Shown here: piece after piece, positions 53,840-62,578 of the stretch | Layout of the letters: each line of letters starts with the position of its first letter | How positions within the stretch are numbered: the first letter of the stretch is position 1 | NCBI GenBank assembly: GCA_017999615.1 | Contig: JAGNLM010000001.1 | Location: 390,549-454,548, forward strand | DNA length: 64,000 bases | Direction: 5' to 3' | From: Gammaproteobacteria bacterium | GTDB taxonomy: Bacteria; Pseudomonadota; Gammaproteobacteria; JAABTG01 | Notes under the pieces: model-generated | Seen by the model: only the letters and a program-made list of their open reading frames with translations | What the model was told of the DNA's origin: nothing | Databases searched by the model: none | Position numbers and translations under genes: made by a program

Positions 53840-54936
53840 GCCGCGGGGTTGTCCCGGATCCCGCCGGACCACCAGATCCGGCAGGCGCCCTCGTCCGACA
53901 CCATGCAGGGTCCGACGGGGGTCCGTGGCGTGCAGGCCTTGCCGTAGAGGCGGCACTCGTTGGGGTAGATGCGGCCCAGGACGACCTTCGCACAGTCGCA
54001 GCCGGGGGGCATCTCGCCAGCGCGCTTTCGGCTCGCGTCGGCGTAGGCAGGGAAGAGCCGGCGGGCGTCGCGCGCGGCGAACGCCGGGCGCAGCGCGTAG
54101 CCCGACGCGGGGATCGTCCCGATCCCGCGCCAGTTCGCGTCGACCACCTCCATCGCCTCGGCCAGGTGGCGGCGGGCGGTGGGGTTGCCGCCCGGGCGAA
54201 CGACCTCGGGGTAGCAGTTGTCCAGGAACCGCCGTCCGTCCAGGAGCTGGCGCAGGGTCGAGTACATCGCCGCCAGCAGGCTGGCCGGAGTGAACCCCGC
54301 GATGGCCGCTGGCAGGCCGTGCCGGTCGACGACGAACTGCCACTCCTCCGGCCCCATGACCGTCGCGACGTGGCCCGGGGCGATGAGGGCGTCGAAGCCC
54401 GGTGTCCCGGAGTCGAGGAGCATCGCCACCGCCGGCCAGGTCAGCCGCCCGGAAAGGAGCATCAGCAGGTTCTCGGGTGCCCCCTGCACGAGCAGGGAGG
54501 CCACCGGGGCCGTGGTGGTCTCGAACCCGGCGGCGAAGAACACGACCCTCCGGCCGGGGTTGGCCGACGCGATGGCCGCTGCCTCCTGGGGCGAGGCGAT
54601 GGGCCGGATGTCGGCGCCCGCCGCCTTGGCCTGCTCCAGCGAGCGCGCCTCGCCCTGGGGGACGTTGACCGGGACGCGCAGCATGTCGCCGAACGCCACC
54701 AGGGTGACGTCCTCGTGCAGCGCGATCTGGATCGCCTCGTAGACGTCCTCTTCCGGGCAGATGCAGACCGGACAGCCGGGCCCGGGGATCAACTCGACCT
54801 GCCGCGGGAGTGCGGCGCGCAGCCCGGCCATGGTGATCGACCGCTCGTGGCCGCCGCAGACGTTCATGAGCCGCACCCGCCGGGGCAACGGCAGGGCACG
54901 GGTCCGCTCGAGCCAGAGCCGGGCCTCCTCGGCCAC
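53836..54936 (-). CDS. hypD: Hydrogenase maturation protein HypD
   Basis: HypD, with HypC, scaffolds Fe(CN)2CO assembly. The 366-residue protein has NVCGGHE, GPGCPVCICP and the C-terminal cluster segment (GCDCAKVVLG, ECRLYGKAC, GPCMVSDEGAC) that binds a [4Fe-4S] cluster and redox cysteines. GTG 54936 is chosen for its GGGAGG 9 bases upstream and family length. It starts 5 bases after the hypB stop. Confidence 0.95.
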   Translation of the reverse strand: MAEEARLWLERTRALPLPRRVRLMNVCGGHERSITMAGLRAALPRQVELIPGPGCPVCICPEEDVYEAIQIALHEDVTLVAFGDMLRVPVNVPQGEARSLEQAKAAGADIRPIASPQEAAAIASANPGRRVVFFAAGFETTTAPVASLLVQGAPENLLMLLSGRLTWPAVAMLLDSGTPGFDALIAPGHVATVMGPEEWQFVVDRHGLPAAIAGFTPASLLAAMYSTLRQLLDGRRFLDNCYPEVVRPGGNPTARRHLAEAMEVVDANWRGIGTIPASGYALRPAFAARDARRLFPAYADASRKRAGEMPPGCDCAKVVLGRIYPNECRLYGKACTPRTPVGPCMVSDEGACRIWWSGGIRDNPAA

Positions 54937-54941
54937 GGGGC

Positions 54942-55814
54942 CTAGCCTCCCGACCGGGGGGGCGGCGCCAGGCGCCCCGTGTGCCCGTGCCCCTGTTCCT
55001 GGGCCTGGTGCAGGCGGTCCCCATCGGGCTGGATGGCGGGCCTCCGGGTCTCGCCCCGGGCGACCCGCTCCCGGTGGGCGGTGACCTCGGAGCGCAGCCA
55101 GCCGATCCAGCGGTCCATCCCCGGTCCCTTGCGGGCGGAGAGGGAGATGACGGGGGCCTCGCTCGCCAGCGCGCGAACGTGCCGCTCCGCGCGCTCCGGG
55201 GAGAAGTCCTCCAGCACCGCGAGGAGGTCGGTCTTGGTGAGCAGCACCAGGTCGGCCGCCCGGAACATCACGGGGTACTTCGCGGGCTTGTCGTCGCCCT
55301 CGGTCACCGAGAGCAGGGTGACGTTGCGGTGCTGGCCGAGGTCGAAGCTCGCCGGGCACACGAGGTTGCCGACGTTCTCGATGAACAGGATGTCGAGGCC
55401 GGGGAGAGCGACCTGGTGCACCGCGTCGTGGACCATGTGGGCGTCCAGGTGGCAGGCGCTGCCCGTGCAGATCTGGACCGCCGGTACGCCGCGGGCCCGG
55501 ATCCGCTCGGCGTCGTTCTCGGTCTCCAGGTCCCCCTCGACCACCGCGATGCGCATCTCGCCGCTCAGGGCGGAGATGGTGGCCTCCAGGAGCGCGGTCT
55601 TGCCGGAACCCGGCGAGGACATGAGGTTCACGGCCAGCACGCCGTGGCTGTCGAAGTGGGCGCGGTTGTGGGCCGCCAGGCGGTCGTTCTCGGACAGCAG
55701 CCCCTGCAGGACGTGCACCGCGATGCGCCCGTCCGGCGCCCGGTAGAGCTTGCCATCGGGCTCGAGCAGGTGGCGGTTGCCGGGCGTCACGTTGCAGCCA
55801 CAGGTGTCACACAT
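54942..55814 (-). CDS. hypB: Hydrogenase nickel-insertion GTPase HypB
   Basis: HypB is a GTPase that delivers nickel with HypA. The 290-residue protein has the N-terminal CxxCGC nickel site (MCDTCGC), a P-loop (SSPGSGKT), NVGNLVCP and a TKTDLL base-recognition motif. The C-terminus has a short His/Gln-rich tail (HQAQEQGHGH) that may store nickel weakly. It lies 39 bases after hypA. Confidence 0.95.
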   Translation of the reverse strand: MCDTCGCNVTPGNRHLLEPDGKLYRAPDGRIAVHVLQGLLSENDRLAAHNRAHFDSHGVLAVNLMSSPGSGKTALLEATISALSGEMRIAVVEGDLETENDAERIRARGVPAVQICTGSACHLDAHMVHDAVHQVALPGLDILFIENVGNLVCPASFDLGQHRNVTLLSVTEGDDKPAKYPVMFRAADLVLLTKTDLLAVLEDFSPERAERHVRALASEAPVISLSARKGPGMDRWIGWLRSEVTAHRERVARGETRRPAIQPDGDRLHQAQEQGHGHTGRLAPPPRSGG

Positions 55815-55853
55815 CTCGTGCGGTCCTCGCAGGGGTGGAGGTCTGAGCCCGGT

Positions 55854-56216
55854 CTACACGGGTGCGTCGGGGGCGGTGATCAACTCCACCCGCGCGAGCA
55901 GCATCTCGTCGCCGCTCAGCACCTGCGTTCGGTAGTCGCCGCAGGCCGGGCAGACCAGGCGGTTGGGAGGGACTTCGGCCTCGTGGCCACACGTGCGGCA
56001 GCGTACGGTGACCGGGGACTGCTCCACGTCGAGCCGGGCGCCCTCGGCGGCGGTGCCGGCTGCGGCCATGGGGAAGGCCGTCGTCAGGAGGGCGGGCTCG
56101 ACCCCCGACAGCGGACCCACCCGCAGCAGGATCCGCTCGACACCCGTGGCGCGGTGCTCCCGCGCGATATCGACCACCTGCTCGATCAGGGCCTGGCAGA
56201 CCGAGAGCTCATGCAT
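55854..56216 (-). CDS. hypA: Hydrogenase nickel-insertion protein HypA
   Basis: HypA chaperones nickel to the large subunit. The 120-residue protein starts with the nickel-binding MHELS (His2) and has a zinc site with two CxxC pairs (CRTCGH and CPACGD). It overlaps hypC by 8 bases. Confidence 0.95.
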   Translation of the reverse strand: MHELSVCQALIEQVVDIAREHRATGVERILLRVGPLSGVEPALLTTAFPMAAAGTAAEGARLDVEQSPVTVRCRTCGHEAEVPPNRLVCPACGDYRTQVLSGDEMLLARVELITAPDAPV

Positions 56217-56439
56217 CCGCTGCGGCCAGCATCAGGTCGTACATCTCCCAGGCGGACCGCGCCTCCTCCTCGGTCATCTTCTGCAGGGCGTAACCTACGT
56301 GGACCATGACGTGGTCGCCTGGCTCGACAGGCTCGTCCTGGAGCATGAACAGGCTGACCTCCCGCTCGATGCCCTTGGCCTCGCAGCGAGCGTTGAAGCC
56401 GTCCACCTCAACGACCTTCATGGGAATGCCCAGGCACAT
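56209..56439 (-). CDS. hypC: Hydrogenase maturation chaperone HypC
   Basis: HypC carries Fe(CN)2CO to the large subunit and needs its N-terminal cysteine. The 76-residue product starts MCLGIPMK (Cys2), continues with the family GDHVMVHVGYALQKM motif and is family length. A GGAGG site lies about 5 bases upstream. It is first in the hyp operon, divergent from hupD. Confidence 0.95.
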   Translation of the reverse strand: MCLGIPMKVVEVDGFNARCEAKGIEREVSLFMLQDEPVEPGDHVMVHVGYALQKMTEEEARSAWEMYDLMLAAADA

Positions 56440-56481
56440 CGCGACCTCCGGGGGCCGTTACGGCGGTGAGATTGTCTATCC

Positions 56482-56515
56482 AATCCTTCTTAACAAGGAT
56501 TAATTCACTTGTGAA
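56482..56515. promoter_or_regulatory. Two palindromes in the divergent hypC/hupD promoter region
   Basis: AATCCTTCTTAACAAGGATT (56482-56501) is a 20-bp palindrome with one mismatched pair in the middle region, and TTCACTTGTGAA (56504-56515) is a 5-bp inverted repeat with a TT core. They lie 43-76 bases upstream of the hypC start and 49-82 upstream of the hupD start in the only AT-rich patch nearby, as operators for a shared regulator would. No clear sigma-54 -24/-12 box was found: the nearest GG..GC pair is spaced 11, not 10. Confidence 0.5.
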
Positions 56516-56563
56516 GCGGCTGGCCGCAATATTAGCACCTGCTGTTACGCATGGGGAGGTGAG

Positions 56564-57109
56564 GTGACGGAGTACGGGAGTCAAGCAGGCCATTCAGTAG
56601 AGGGTGCCGGAACGCCACCGCCGGGAATGCGCACCCTGGTGCTCGGGGTGGGCAACCGGCTCCTCACCGACGAGGGGACCGGGGTGCACGTGGTAGAGTT
56701 CCTGGCGCGGGAGCACCCGGGTCACGAAGACATCACCTACCTGGACGGCGGTACCCTCAGCTTCACCCTGGCAGGCCCTATCGAGGACCACGACGCGCTG
56801 GTGGTGGTGGACTCGGCGCAGCTCATGGCGGCGCCTGGCACCATCGAGGTATTCGTCGGCGAGGACATGGACCGGTTCCTCGGGCGCAAGAAGCTCAGCG
56901 TGCACGAGGTGAGCCTGGTGGACCTGATGGACATCGCGCGGCTGACCGACCACCTGCCGGCCCATCGGGCGCTGGTCGGAATCCAGCCTGCGGCGATGGG
57001 GTGGGGGAACGACCCGACACCGGTCGTGGCGAAGGCCGTGCCCGAGGCGGCGGCCCGGGTTCTCGAAATCATCCGGGGCTGGCAGGCCGAGGCAAGGGCC
57101 TCTCTTTGA
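56564..57109 (+). CDS. hupD: Hydrogenase maturation protease
   Basis: This protease removes the C-terminal extension of HynL after nickel insertion. The 181-residue product has the family nickel ligands: Glu in TDEGTGVH, Asp in YLDGG, His in SVHEVSL, with the N-terminal LVLGVGN core. GTG 56564 is chosen for its GGGGAGG site; about 21 residues precede the usual start, so ATG 56627 is an alternative. It is first in the plus-strand hydrogenase operon. Confidence 0.92.
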   Translation: MTEYGSQAGHSVEGAGTPPPGMRTLVLGVGNRLLTDEGTGVHVVEFLAREHPGHEDITYLDGGTLSFTLAGPIEDHDALVVVDSAQLMAAPGTIEVFVGEDMDRFLGRKKLSVHEVSLVDLMDIARLTDHLPAHRALVGIQPAAMGWGNDPTPVVAKAVPEAAARVLEIIRGWQAEARASL

Positions 57110-57112
57110 TCT

Positions 57113-57129
57113 GGGTCATGCTATGACCC
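57113..57129 (+). other. Perfect 7-bp palindrome after hupD
   Basis: GGGTCAT and ATGACCC flank GCT, 3 bases after the hupD stop. It is too short for a terminator and may be an operator or small hairpin before hupH. Confidence 0.5.
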
Positions 57130-57175
57130 GTGGGGGACGTCTATAAATGCGTATCTGTCTTAAGGCTAATATACT

Positions 57176-57628
57176 GTGAGTGGTCTCGACGCCATCGGCG
57201 TCCGGGTGGAAGGGCCGGACTTGAAGGCCCTTGCCCGGCGGAACGCCGAGCCGATCCTGCACGAAATCCGCCATGCGCTGGCGAGGCTCCTCGAATCCGG
57301 AGAGGAGACCGTCATCGACCTCCGTGGCCTGCCGCTGAGCGACTTCGACCAGGACTTCCTGGTCGGCGAGCTCGGCGTGGGTGAGTTGGAGTGCCGGCTG
57401 GATGCGCTCGGGAAGAGCGTGATTCAGGAGACGGCTTACCACGGGGCGTGGCTGGTGACCCACTTCAACGCCGGTGAGCAGGTCATCGGGCGGTTCGTAG
57501 AGGTCACCTTCGTCCCCGCCATCTTGAAGTCCGACCCGATCGACATCCGGTCCGACCTGGACCGGCTGACGGAACGCCTTGCGGCAGGCCTGGAAGAGAG
57601 GGCTGCCGGAGAGGTAGACAGCCAGTGA
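57176..57628 (+). CDS. hupH: HupH/HyaF-like hydrogenase expression protein, single domain
   Basis: The 150-residue product matches one HupH_C-type domain of HupH/HyaF/HoxQ, which protects or assembles the small subunit iron-sulfur clusters. The protein is about half the usual length and carries LLESGEETVIDLRGLPLSD and TAYHGAWLVTHFN segments. GTG 57176 has a weak AAGG site and a TAATAT 3 bases upstream, so the start is uncertain. It is followed by hynS with a 35-base gap. Confidence 0.7.
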   Translation: MSGLDAIGVRVEGPDLKALARRNAEPILHEIRHALARLLESGEETVIDLRGLPLSDFDQDFLVGELGVGELECRLDALGKSVIQETAYHGAWLVTHFNAGEQVIGRFVEVTFVPAILKSDPIDIRSDLDRLTERLAAGLEERAAGEVDSQ

Positions 57629-57663
57629 CACGACTGGCGCGCGACAGCTAGGAGAACGCGTAG

Positions 57664-58728
57664 ATGCCATCGAACATGACGTTAGGCGAACGCCTGAGAA
57701 AACAAGGGGTGAGCCGGCGCGGCTTCCTGAAGTTCTGTGCCGCGACGGCGTCCATGATGGCGCTGCCGCCGACTGCCGTGTCCGCATTGGCGGCCGGCCT
57801 CGAAAAGGCCCGCCGGCCGTCGGTGATCTGGCTCTCGTTCCAGGAGTGCACGGGGTGCGCAGAGGCGATCACGCGCTCCGAGGCTCCGACGCTCGAGAAC
57901 CTGATCTTCGACTACATCTCCCTCGACTATCAGCACACGATCATGGCGGCCTCGGGCGATGCGGCCGAGGCGGCTCGTGAGAAGGCGATGCACGAGAACG
58001 AGGGCAAGTACATCGTCATCGTCGACGGGTCCATCCCGCTGAAGGACGATGGGATCTACTCGACCATCGCCGGGGTGACCAACCTGCAGATCCTGAAGGA
58101 CACGGTGAAGCACGCGGCGGCGGTGATCTCGCTCGGTACCTGCGCGGCCTACGGCGGCATTCCGAAGGCGAGCCCCAACCCGACCGGCGCCGCGGCGGTG
58201 TCCGACATCATCAAGGACAAGCCGATCATCAACGTTCCGGGCTGCCCGCCCATCCCCGTGGTCATCACGGGCGTGATTGCCCAGTACCTCGCCTTCGGCA
58301 AGCTGCCGGAGCTCGACGCGCTGGGTCGCCCCAAGGCCTTCTACGGCCAGAACATCCACGACCGTTGCTACCGCCGCCCGTTCTACGAGCGCGGCCTGTT
58401 CGCGGAGACCTTCGACGACGAGGGCGCGAAGGCGGGCTGGTGCCTGTGGAAGCTCGGCTGCAAGGGCCCCATCACGTACAACGCCTGTGCCGTCACGAAG
58501 TGGAACTACGGCACGAGCTTCCCGATCCAGGCCGGGCATGGCTGCATCGGCTGCTCCGAGCCGGACTTCTGGGACAAGGGCGGCTTCTACGAGCCGTTGT
58601 CGGCAGGGACGTTCTCGGCTGGCGGGCGGTTGGCGGCGGCTGCGGCAATCGGCGTGGCGGTGGGCGTGGGCTCGGCCGTGCTGGCCCGCAACAGTCAGAA
58701 AGCCCTGCATCATAAGGAGGGAGCATGA
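57664..58728 (+). CDS. hynS: [NiFe] hydrogenase small subunit (Isp-type, group 1e)
   Basis: HynS carries the electron-relay clusters from the NiFe site to Isp2. The 354-residue product has a Tat signal (SRRGFLKFC) and the standard proximal [4Fe-4S] motif ECTGCAE, not the six-cysteine oxygen-tolerant form. The distal/medial ligands include HDRCYRR, GWCLWKLGC, NACAVTKWN and CIGCSEPDFWD. A C-terminal membrane helix (about 318-340) anchors it. Its stop overlaps isp1 (ATGA). Confidence 0.95.
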   Translation: MPSNMTLGERLRKQGVSRRGFLKFCAATASMMALPPTAVSALAAGLEKARRPSVIWLSFQECTGCAEAITRSEAPTLENLIFDYISLDYQHTIMAASGDAAEAAREKAMHENEGKYIVIVDGSIPLKDDGIYSTIAGVTNLQILKDTVKHAAAVISLGTCAAYGGIPKASPNPTGAAAVSDIIKDKPIINVPGCPPIPVVITGVIAQYLAFGKLPELDALGRPKAFYGQNIHDRCYRRPFYERGLFAETFDDEGAKAGWCLWKLGCKGPITYNACAVTKWNYGTSFPIQAGHGCIGCSEPDFWDKGGFYEPLSAGTFSAGGRLAAAAAIGVAVGVGSAVLARNSQKALHHKEGA

Positions 58729-59384
58729 GCCTCTTGGACTTCGCCCGCGGCCCGGCGCTCGAGTGGTCGCTCATCATCATGGTCATCGGTGTGGTCTGGC
58801 GGCTCGCCGGAACCTTCCTGTTCAAGGGCCAGAAGTACCTGTCGAAGCCCAAGGGCACGAAGTTCGTCTCCGCCGGCCTCATGGCCATCGCGAACAAGTC
58901 GTTCCCCCCGCACGAGCTGGAGAAGCGCATCACCTTCCAGCACTACACGGGCTACCTGTTCCACATCATGCTGTTCATCGTGGTCTTCCTGTTCGAGCCG
59001 CACATCGCCTTCTTCGACTGGGCGCTGGGCATCTCTTGGCCGGGCCTGCCGACGAACGTGATCACGTTCGCCTCGGCCGTGACCGTCATCATCCTGATCG
59101 CGCTCGGCATCCGGCGCGCGACCGACCCGGTGATGAAGAAGCTCACGACCCTCGACGACTGGATCAGCTATTTCCTCACCATCACGCCGTTCATCACCGG
59201 AATGATGGCCTTCGCGCACCAGAACATCGGCGTGCGCTACGAGGACCTGCTGGCATTGCACATCCTGAACGTCTGCCTGCTGATGATCTGGATACCCTTC
59301 GGGAAGTTGATGCACATGTTCCTGCTCTTCCCGGGCCGCTATCAGATGGGTGAGAAGTTCGAGTACAGGGGGGTCAAGGCATGA
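58725..59384 (+). CDS. isp1: Isp1, cytochrome b-like membrane subunit of the hydrogenase
   Basis: The 219-residue protein has about five membrane segments and conserved His residues (FQHYTGYLFHIMLF, LALHILNV) that fit heme b. It is related to NarI and DsrM. It passes electrons from Isp2 to the quinone pool. It overlaps both hynS and isp2 by 4 bases (ATGA). Confidence 0.9.
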   Translation: MSLLDFARGPALEWSLIIMVIGVVWRLAGTFLFKGQKYLSKPKGTKFVSAGLMAIANKSFPPHELEKRITFQHYTGYLFHIMLFIVVFLFEPHIAFFDWALGISWPGLPTNVITFASAVTVIILIALGIRRATDPVMKKLTTLDDWISYFLTITPFITGMMAFAHQNIGVRYEDLLALHILNVCLLMIWIPFGKLMHMFLLFPGRYQMGEKFEYRGVKA

Positions 59385-60730
59385 GCATGAACCAGGAAAT
59401 GGAACAGACGTTCCAGATGTTCATGGGTATGGTGAACGAGCTTGGCACACTCGCCAAGCCGGTCGACCTGCCCGACTCCGAGCGCATCGCGCGTGCCAAG
59501 AAGATCTTCATGGAGAAGACCACCTGGGACATCGCGGCCGAGCTCGAGGGGTGCATCCACTGCGGGATGTGCGCCGAGGCCTGCCACTTCCGGGTTTCCA
59601 CCGGCGACCCCAAGTACACGCCCGCGCGCAAGTTCGAGTTGATGCGCACGGTGTACCGTCGGGAAATGAGCCCGATGCGCTGGGTCAACCGGCTGGTCAT
59701 GCCGGACATCACCATGAAGGACCTGGAAGAGTCCGCCGAGCTGGTGTACGACGCCTGCACGCTCTGCGCACGCTGCAGCATGATCTGCCCGATGGGGATC
59801 CACATCGCCGAGCTGGTGGAGTTCCACCGCGAGGCGCTCGCCGCCGCGGGCATGGTGCCCGACGCGATGCTGGCGCTCGACCAGGAGCAGGCGGAGACGG
59901 GCCACATCTTCAATGCGGACCGGGAGGTCCTCAAGTTCAAGGTGGAGGAGCTGTCGGAGCAATACAACGTGCCGATCCCCATGGACAAGGAAGGCCAGGT
60001 GGACGTCATGATCCTGACGAGCGGCCTCGACCTGCACCTGTTCAACGACGCCATCGTCGGCACGGCCAAGATCTGCAACCACGCGAAGCTGAACTGGTCG
60101 TACTTCACCGACTCCTACGAGGGAGCCAATTTCGGCTTCATGAGCGGTGACGCAGGGAACCACAAGCTGGAGGTCTCCCGCGTGTACGAAGCGGCGGTCA
60201 AGCACGGCGCTAAGTATGTGGTCGCCCCGGAGTGCGGACACGCCTACCCGGCGCTGCGTTTCTATGCCGCCGAGGCCCTGGGCAAGCCGCTGCCCTTCGA
60301 CGTGCTGGCTCCCTCCGAGTTCATCGCGATGCTGTACAAGGAGGGCAAGCTCAAGCTGAAGAAGCCCGCGGACCGCACGGTCGTGACCTTCCACGACCCC
60401 TGCAAGGTCGGGCGCCACGGCGGTGTCTTCGAGGGGCCGCGCGAGGTCCTGAAGGCCATGGGCCTGGAGGTTCGCGAGACCGACAGCAACCGCATGGTCA
60501 ACATCTGCTGCGGTGGTGGCGCGGCGGTGTTCCTGCTCCCAAATGCCAACGAGCTGCGGCAGAAGACCTTCGAGTTGAAGTACGAGGAGGTCAAGAAGAC
60601 CAAGGCCGAGGCGCTGGTCGTGTCCTGTGGAAGCTGCCGCCTGAATTTCGAGCGGGGCAAGATGAACGCCGGCGAGGGTATGCCGGTCGACAGCTTCGCC
60701 CAGATCGTCGGCGACAACCTGGTCAGCTAG
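59381..60730 (+). CDS. isp2: Isp2, HdrD/DsrK-like iron-sulfur subunit
   Basis: The 449-residue soluble subunit has two [4Fe-4S] motifs (CIHCGMCAEAC and CTLCARCSMIC) and two CCG-type domains (HDPCKVGRHG, NICCGGG and VVSCGSCRLNF), the heterodisulfide-reductase HdrD pattern. It links HynS and Isp1. No substrate disulfide is known here. Its start overlaps isp1 and its stop is followed by the hynL leader hairpin. Confidence 0.92.
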   Translation: MSMNQEMEQTFQMFMGMVNELGTLAKPVDLPDSERIARAKKIFMEKTTWDIAAELEGCIHCGMCAEACHFRVSTGDPKYTPARKFELMRTVYRREMSPMRWVNRLVMPDITMKDLEESAELVYDACTLCARCSMICPMGIHIAELVEFHREALAAAGMVPDAMLALDQEQAETGHIFNADREVLKFKVEELSEQYNVPIPMDKEGQVDVMILTSGLDLHLFNDAIVGTAKICNHAKLNWSYFTDSYEGANFGFMSGDAGNHKLEVSRVYEAAVKHGAKYVVAPECGHAYPALRFYAAEALGKPLPFDVLAPSEFIAMLYKEGKLKLKKPADRTVVTFHDPCKVGRHGGVFEGPREVLKAMGLEVRETDSNRMVNICCGGGAAVFLLPNANELRQKTFELKYEEVKKTKAEALVVSCGSCRLNFERGKMNAGEGMPVDSFAQIVGDNLVS

Positions 60731-60747
60731 GACGTGCGCGGGTGGTG

Positions 60748-60770
60748 CACGGGGGGCTTGGCCCCCCGTG
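60748..60770 (+). other. Strong stem-loop between isp2 and hynL
   Basis: CACGGGGGGC (60748-60757) and GCCCCCCGTG (60761-60770) form 10 perfect pairs around TTG. The outer GTGG/CCAC bases extend it by four more pairs after a two-base bulge. No T tract follows, so it is likely an RNA stability or processing element in the 86-base leader of hynL. Confidence 0.75.
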
Positions 60771-60816
60771 AGCCACCGGGCACGGACACCGAACGGAACG
60801 AGATCGAGAACAAGCC

Positions 60817-62550
60817 ATGACAGAACGAGTCGTTGTCGACCCGATCACGCGCATCGAAGGCCATCTGCGGATCGAGGCCAAGATGGACGGCGGCAAGATC
60901 GCCGAGGCCTATTCCTCCGGCACCATGGTGCGCGGGATCGAGACCATCCTCCTCGGCAGGGACCCGCGTGACGCCTGGGCGTTCGTCCAGCGCATCTGCG
61001 GCGTGTGCACCCTGGTCCACGGGATGGCGTCCATCCGCGCCGTGGAGGACGCCCTGAAGTACCCGATCCCCGCGAACGCGAACCTGATTCGCAACCTGAT
61101 GGTCGGGGCCCAGTACATTCACGACCACGTGATGCACTTCTACCACCTGCACGCGCTGGACTGGGTGGACGTGGTCTCCGCGCTCAAGGCCGACCCCAAG
61201 AAGACCTCCGAGATCGCCCAGACGGTCACGCCGAACTGGCCGAAGTCCTCGCCGGGGTATTTCTCCGACGTCAAGAAGCGCCTGACGAACTTCGTGGAAT
61301 CTGGGCAGCTCGGCATCTTCGCGAACGGCTACTGGGGCAGCGCGGTCTACAAGCTGCCGCCCGAGGTCAACCTGATGGCGGTTGCCCACTACCTCGAGGC
61401 CCTGCAGTGGCAGCGCGAGGTGGTGAGGCTGCACGCGATCTTCGGCGGCAAGAACCCCCACCCGATGTTCGTGGTGGGCGGCGTGCCGACGCCGATCGAC
61501 CCGAACTCGGACTCGGCGATCAACAGCGAGCGCCTTTCCCAGGTCCAGAACATCATCAAGTCCATGAAGGACTTCGTGGACCAGGTGTACGTTCCGGACA
61601 CCCTGGCGATCGCCGGCTTCTACAAGGACTGGTTCGGCCGCGGCGAGGGTCTGGGCAACTTCCTGTCGTTCGGCGACTTCCCGGAGAAGGGGATCAACGA
61701 CGCCAAGAGCCTCCTGATCCCGGCAGGCGTGATCCTGAACCGCGACCTGACGAAGATCCACCCGGTCGACCCGAGGGATCCGAAGCAGATCCAGGAGTTC
61801 GTCTCTCACTCCTGGTACGACTATTCGGTCGGCAAGGAGAAGGGGCTGCACCCGTACGAAGGCGAGACGACCTTCAACTACAAGGGGCGTGGCGGTCCGA
61901 AGGCGCCGTTCAAGCAGTTGAGCGTCGAGGACGGCTACTCCTGGCTGAAGTCGCCACGCTGGAACGGAAAGGCGGTGGAGGTCGGACCGCTGGCCCGCGT
62001 GCTGGTGATGTACGCTTCCGGCAACCCGCAGGCCAAGGAGTTGGTCGACATGGCGCTGAAGAAGCTCGGCGCCGAGCCGCGTGCGCTGTTCTCGACCCTG
62101 GGCCGCACCGCAGCCCGGACGCTCGAGTCCGCGATCATCGCGAGCCACATGCAGACCTGGTACGACAACCTGGTGGCCAACATCAAGGCCGGCGACACCA
62201 AGACGTTCAACGCCGACCTGTGGGACCCTGCCACCTGGCCCAGCGAGGCGAAGGGTGTGGGCCTCATGGAGGCGCCGCGCGGTGGCCTCGCCCACTACAT
62301 CGTCATCAAGGGCGGCAAGATCGACAACTATCAGGCGGTCGTGCCCAGCACCTGGAACGCCGGTCCGCGCGACGGGCAGGGCCAGGCCGGTGCCTACGAG
62401 GCGGCGCTCCAGGACAACCACGAGCTGCTCGATCCGAAGCAGCCGGTGGAAATCCTGCGCACCATCCACAGCTTCGACCCCTGCCTTGCCTGTGCGGTGC
62501 ACCTGGCGGGTGAGGACGGCGAGGAGCTGGTGAAGGTGAAGGTGCGGTAA
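60817..62550 (+). CDS. hynL: [NiFe] hydrogenase large subunit
   Basis: HynL holds the NiFe active site that oxidises H2. The 577-residue precursor has the L1 motif RICGVC (Cys61, Cys64) and the L2 motif DPCLACAVH (Cys556, Cys559). The last 15 residues after His562 are the extension removed by HupD once nickel is in. It is the last gene of the operon and the only structural gene not overlapped, being separated by the stem-loop leader. A terminator lies 28 bases downstream. Confidence 0.96.
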   Translation: MTERVVVDPITRIEGHLRIEAKMDGGKIAEAYSSGTMVRGIETILLGRDPRDAWAFVQRICGVCTLVHGMASIRAVEDALKYPIPANANLIRNLMVGAQYIHDHVMHFYHLHALDWVDVVSALKADPKKTSEIAQTVTPNWPKSSPGYFSDVKKRLTNFVESGQLGIFANGYWGSAVYKLPPEVNLMAVAHYLEALQWQREVVRLHAIFGGKNPHPMFVVGGVPTPIDPNSDSAINSERLSQVQNIIKSMKDFVDQVYVPDTLAIAGFYKDWFGRGEGLGNFLSFGDFPEKGINDAKSLLIPAGVILNRDLTKIHPVDPRDPKQIQEFVSHSWYDYSVGKEKGLHPYEGETTFNYKGRGGPKAPFKQLSVEDGYSWLKSPRWNGKAVEVGPLARVLVMYASGNPQAKELVDMALKKLGAEPRALFSTLGRTAARTLESAIIASHMQTWYDNLVANIKAGDTKTFNADLWDPATWPSEAKGVGLMEAPRGGLAHYIVIKGGKIDNYQAVVPSTWNAGPRDGQGQAGAYEAALQDNHELLDPKQPVEILRTIHSFDPCLACAVHLAGEDGEELVKVKVR

Positions 62551-62578
62551 GGGAGAAGCCGCAGACGGGAAGTGGGGC

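Noticed and set aside
56521-56540. Possible sigma-54 box (TGGCC...TTAGC) before hupD
   Set aside because: The GG and GC elements are 11 bases apart instead of 10 and the core bases match poorly.
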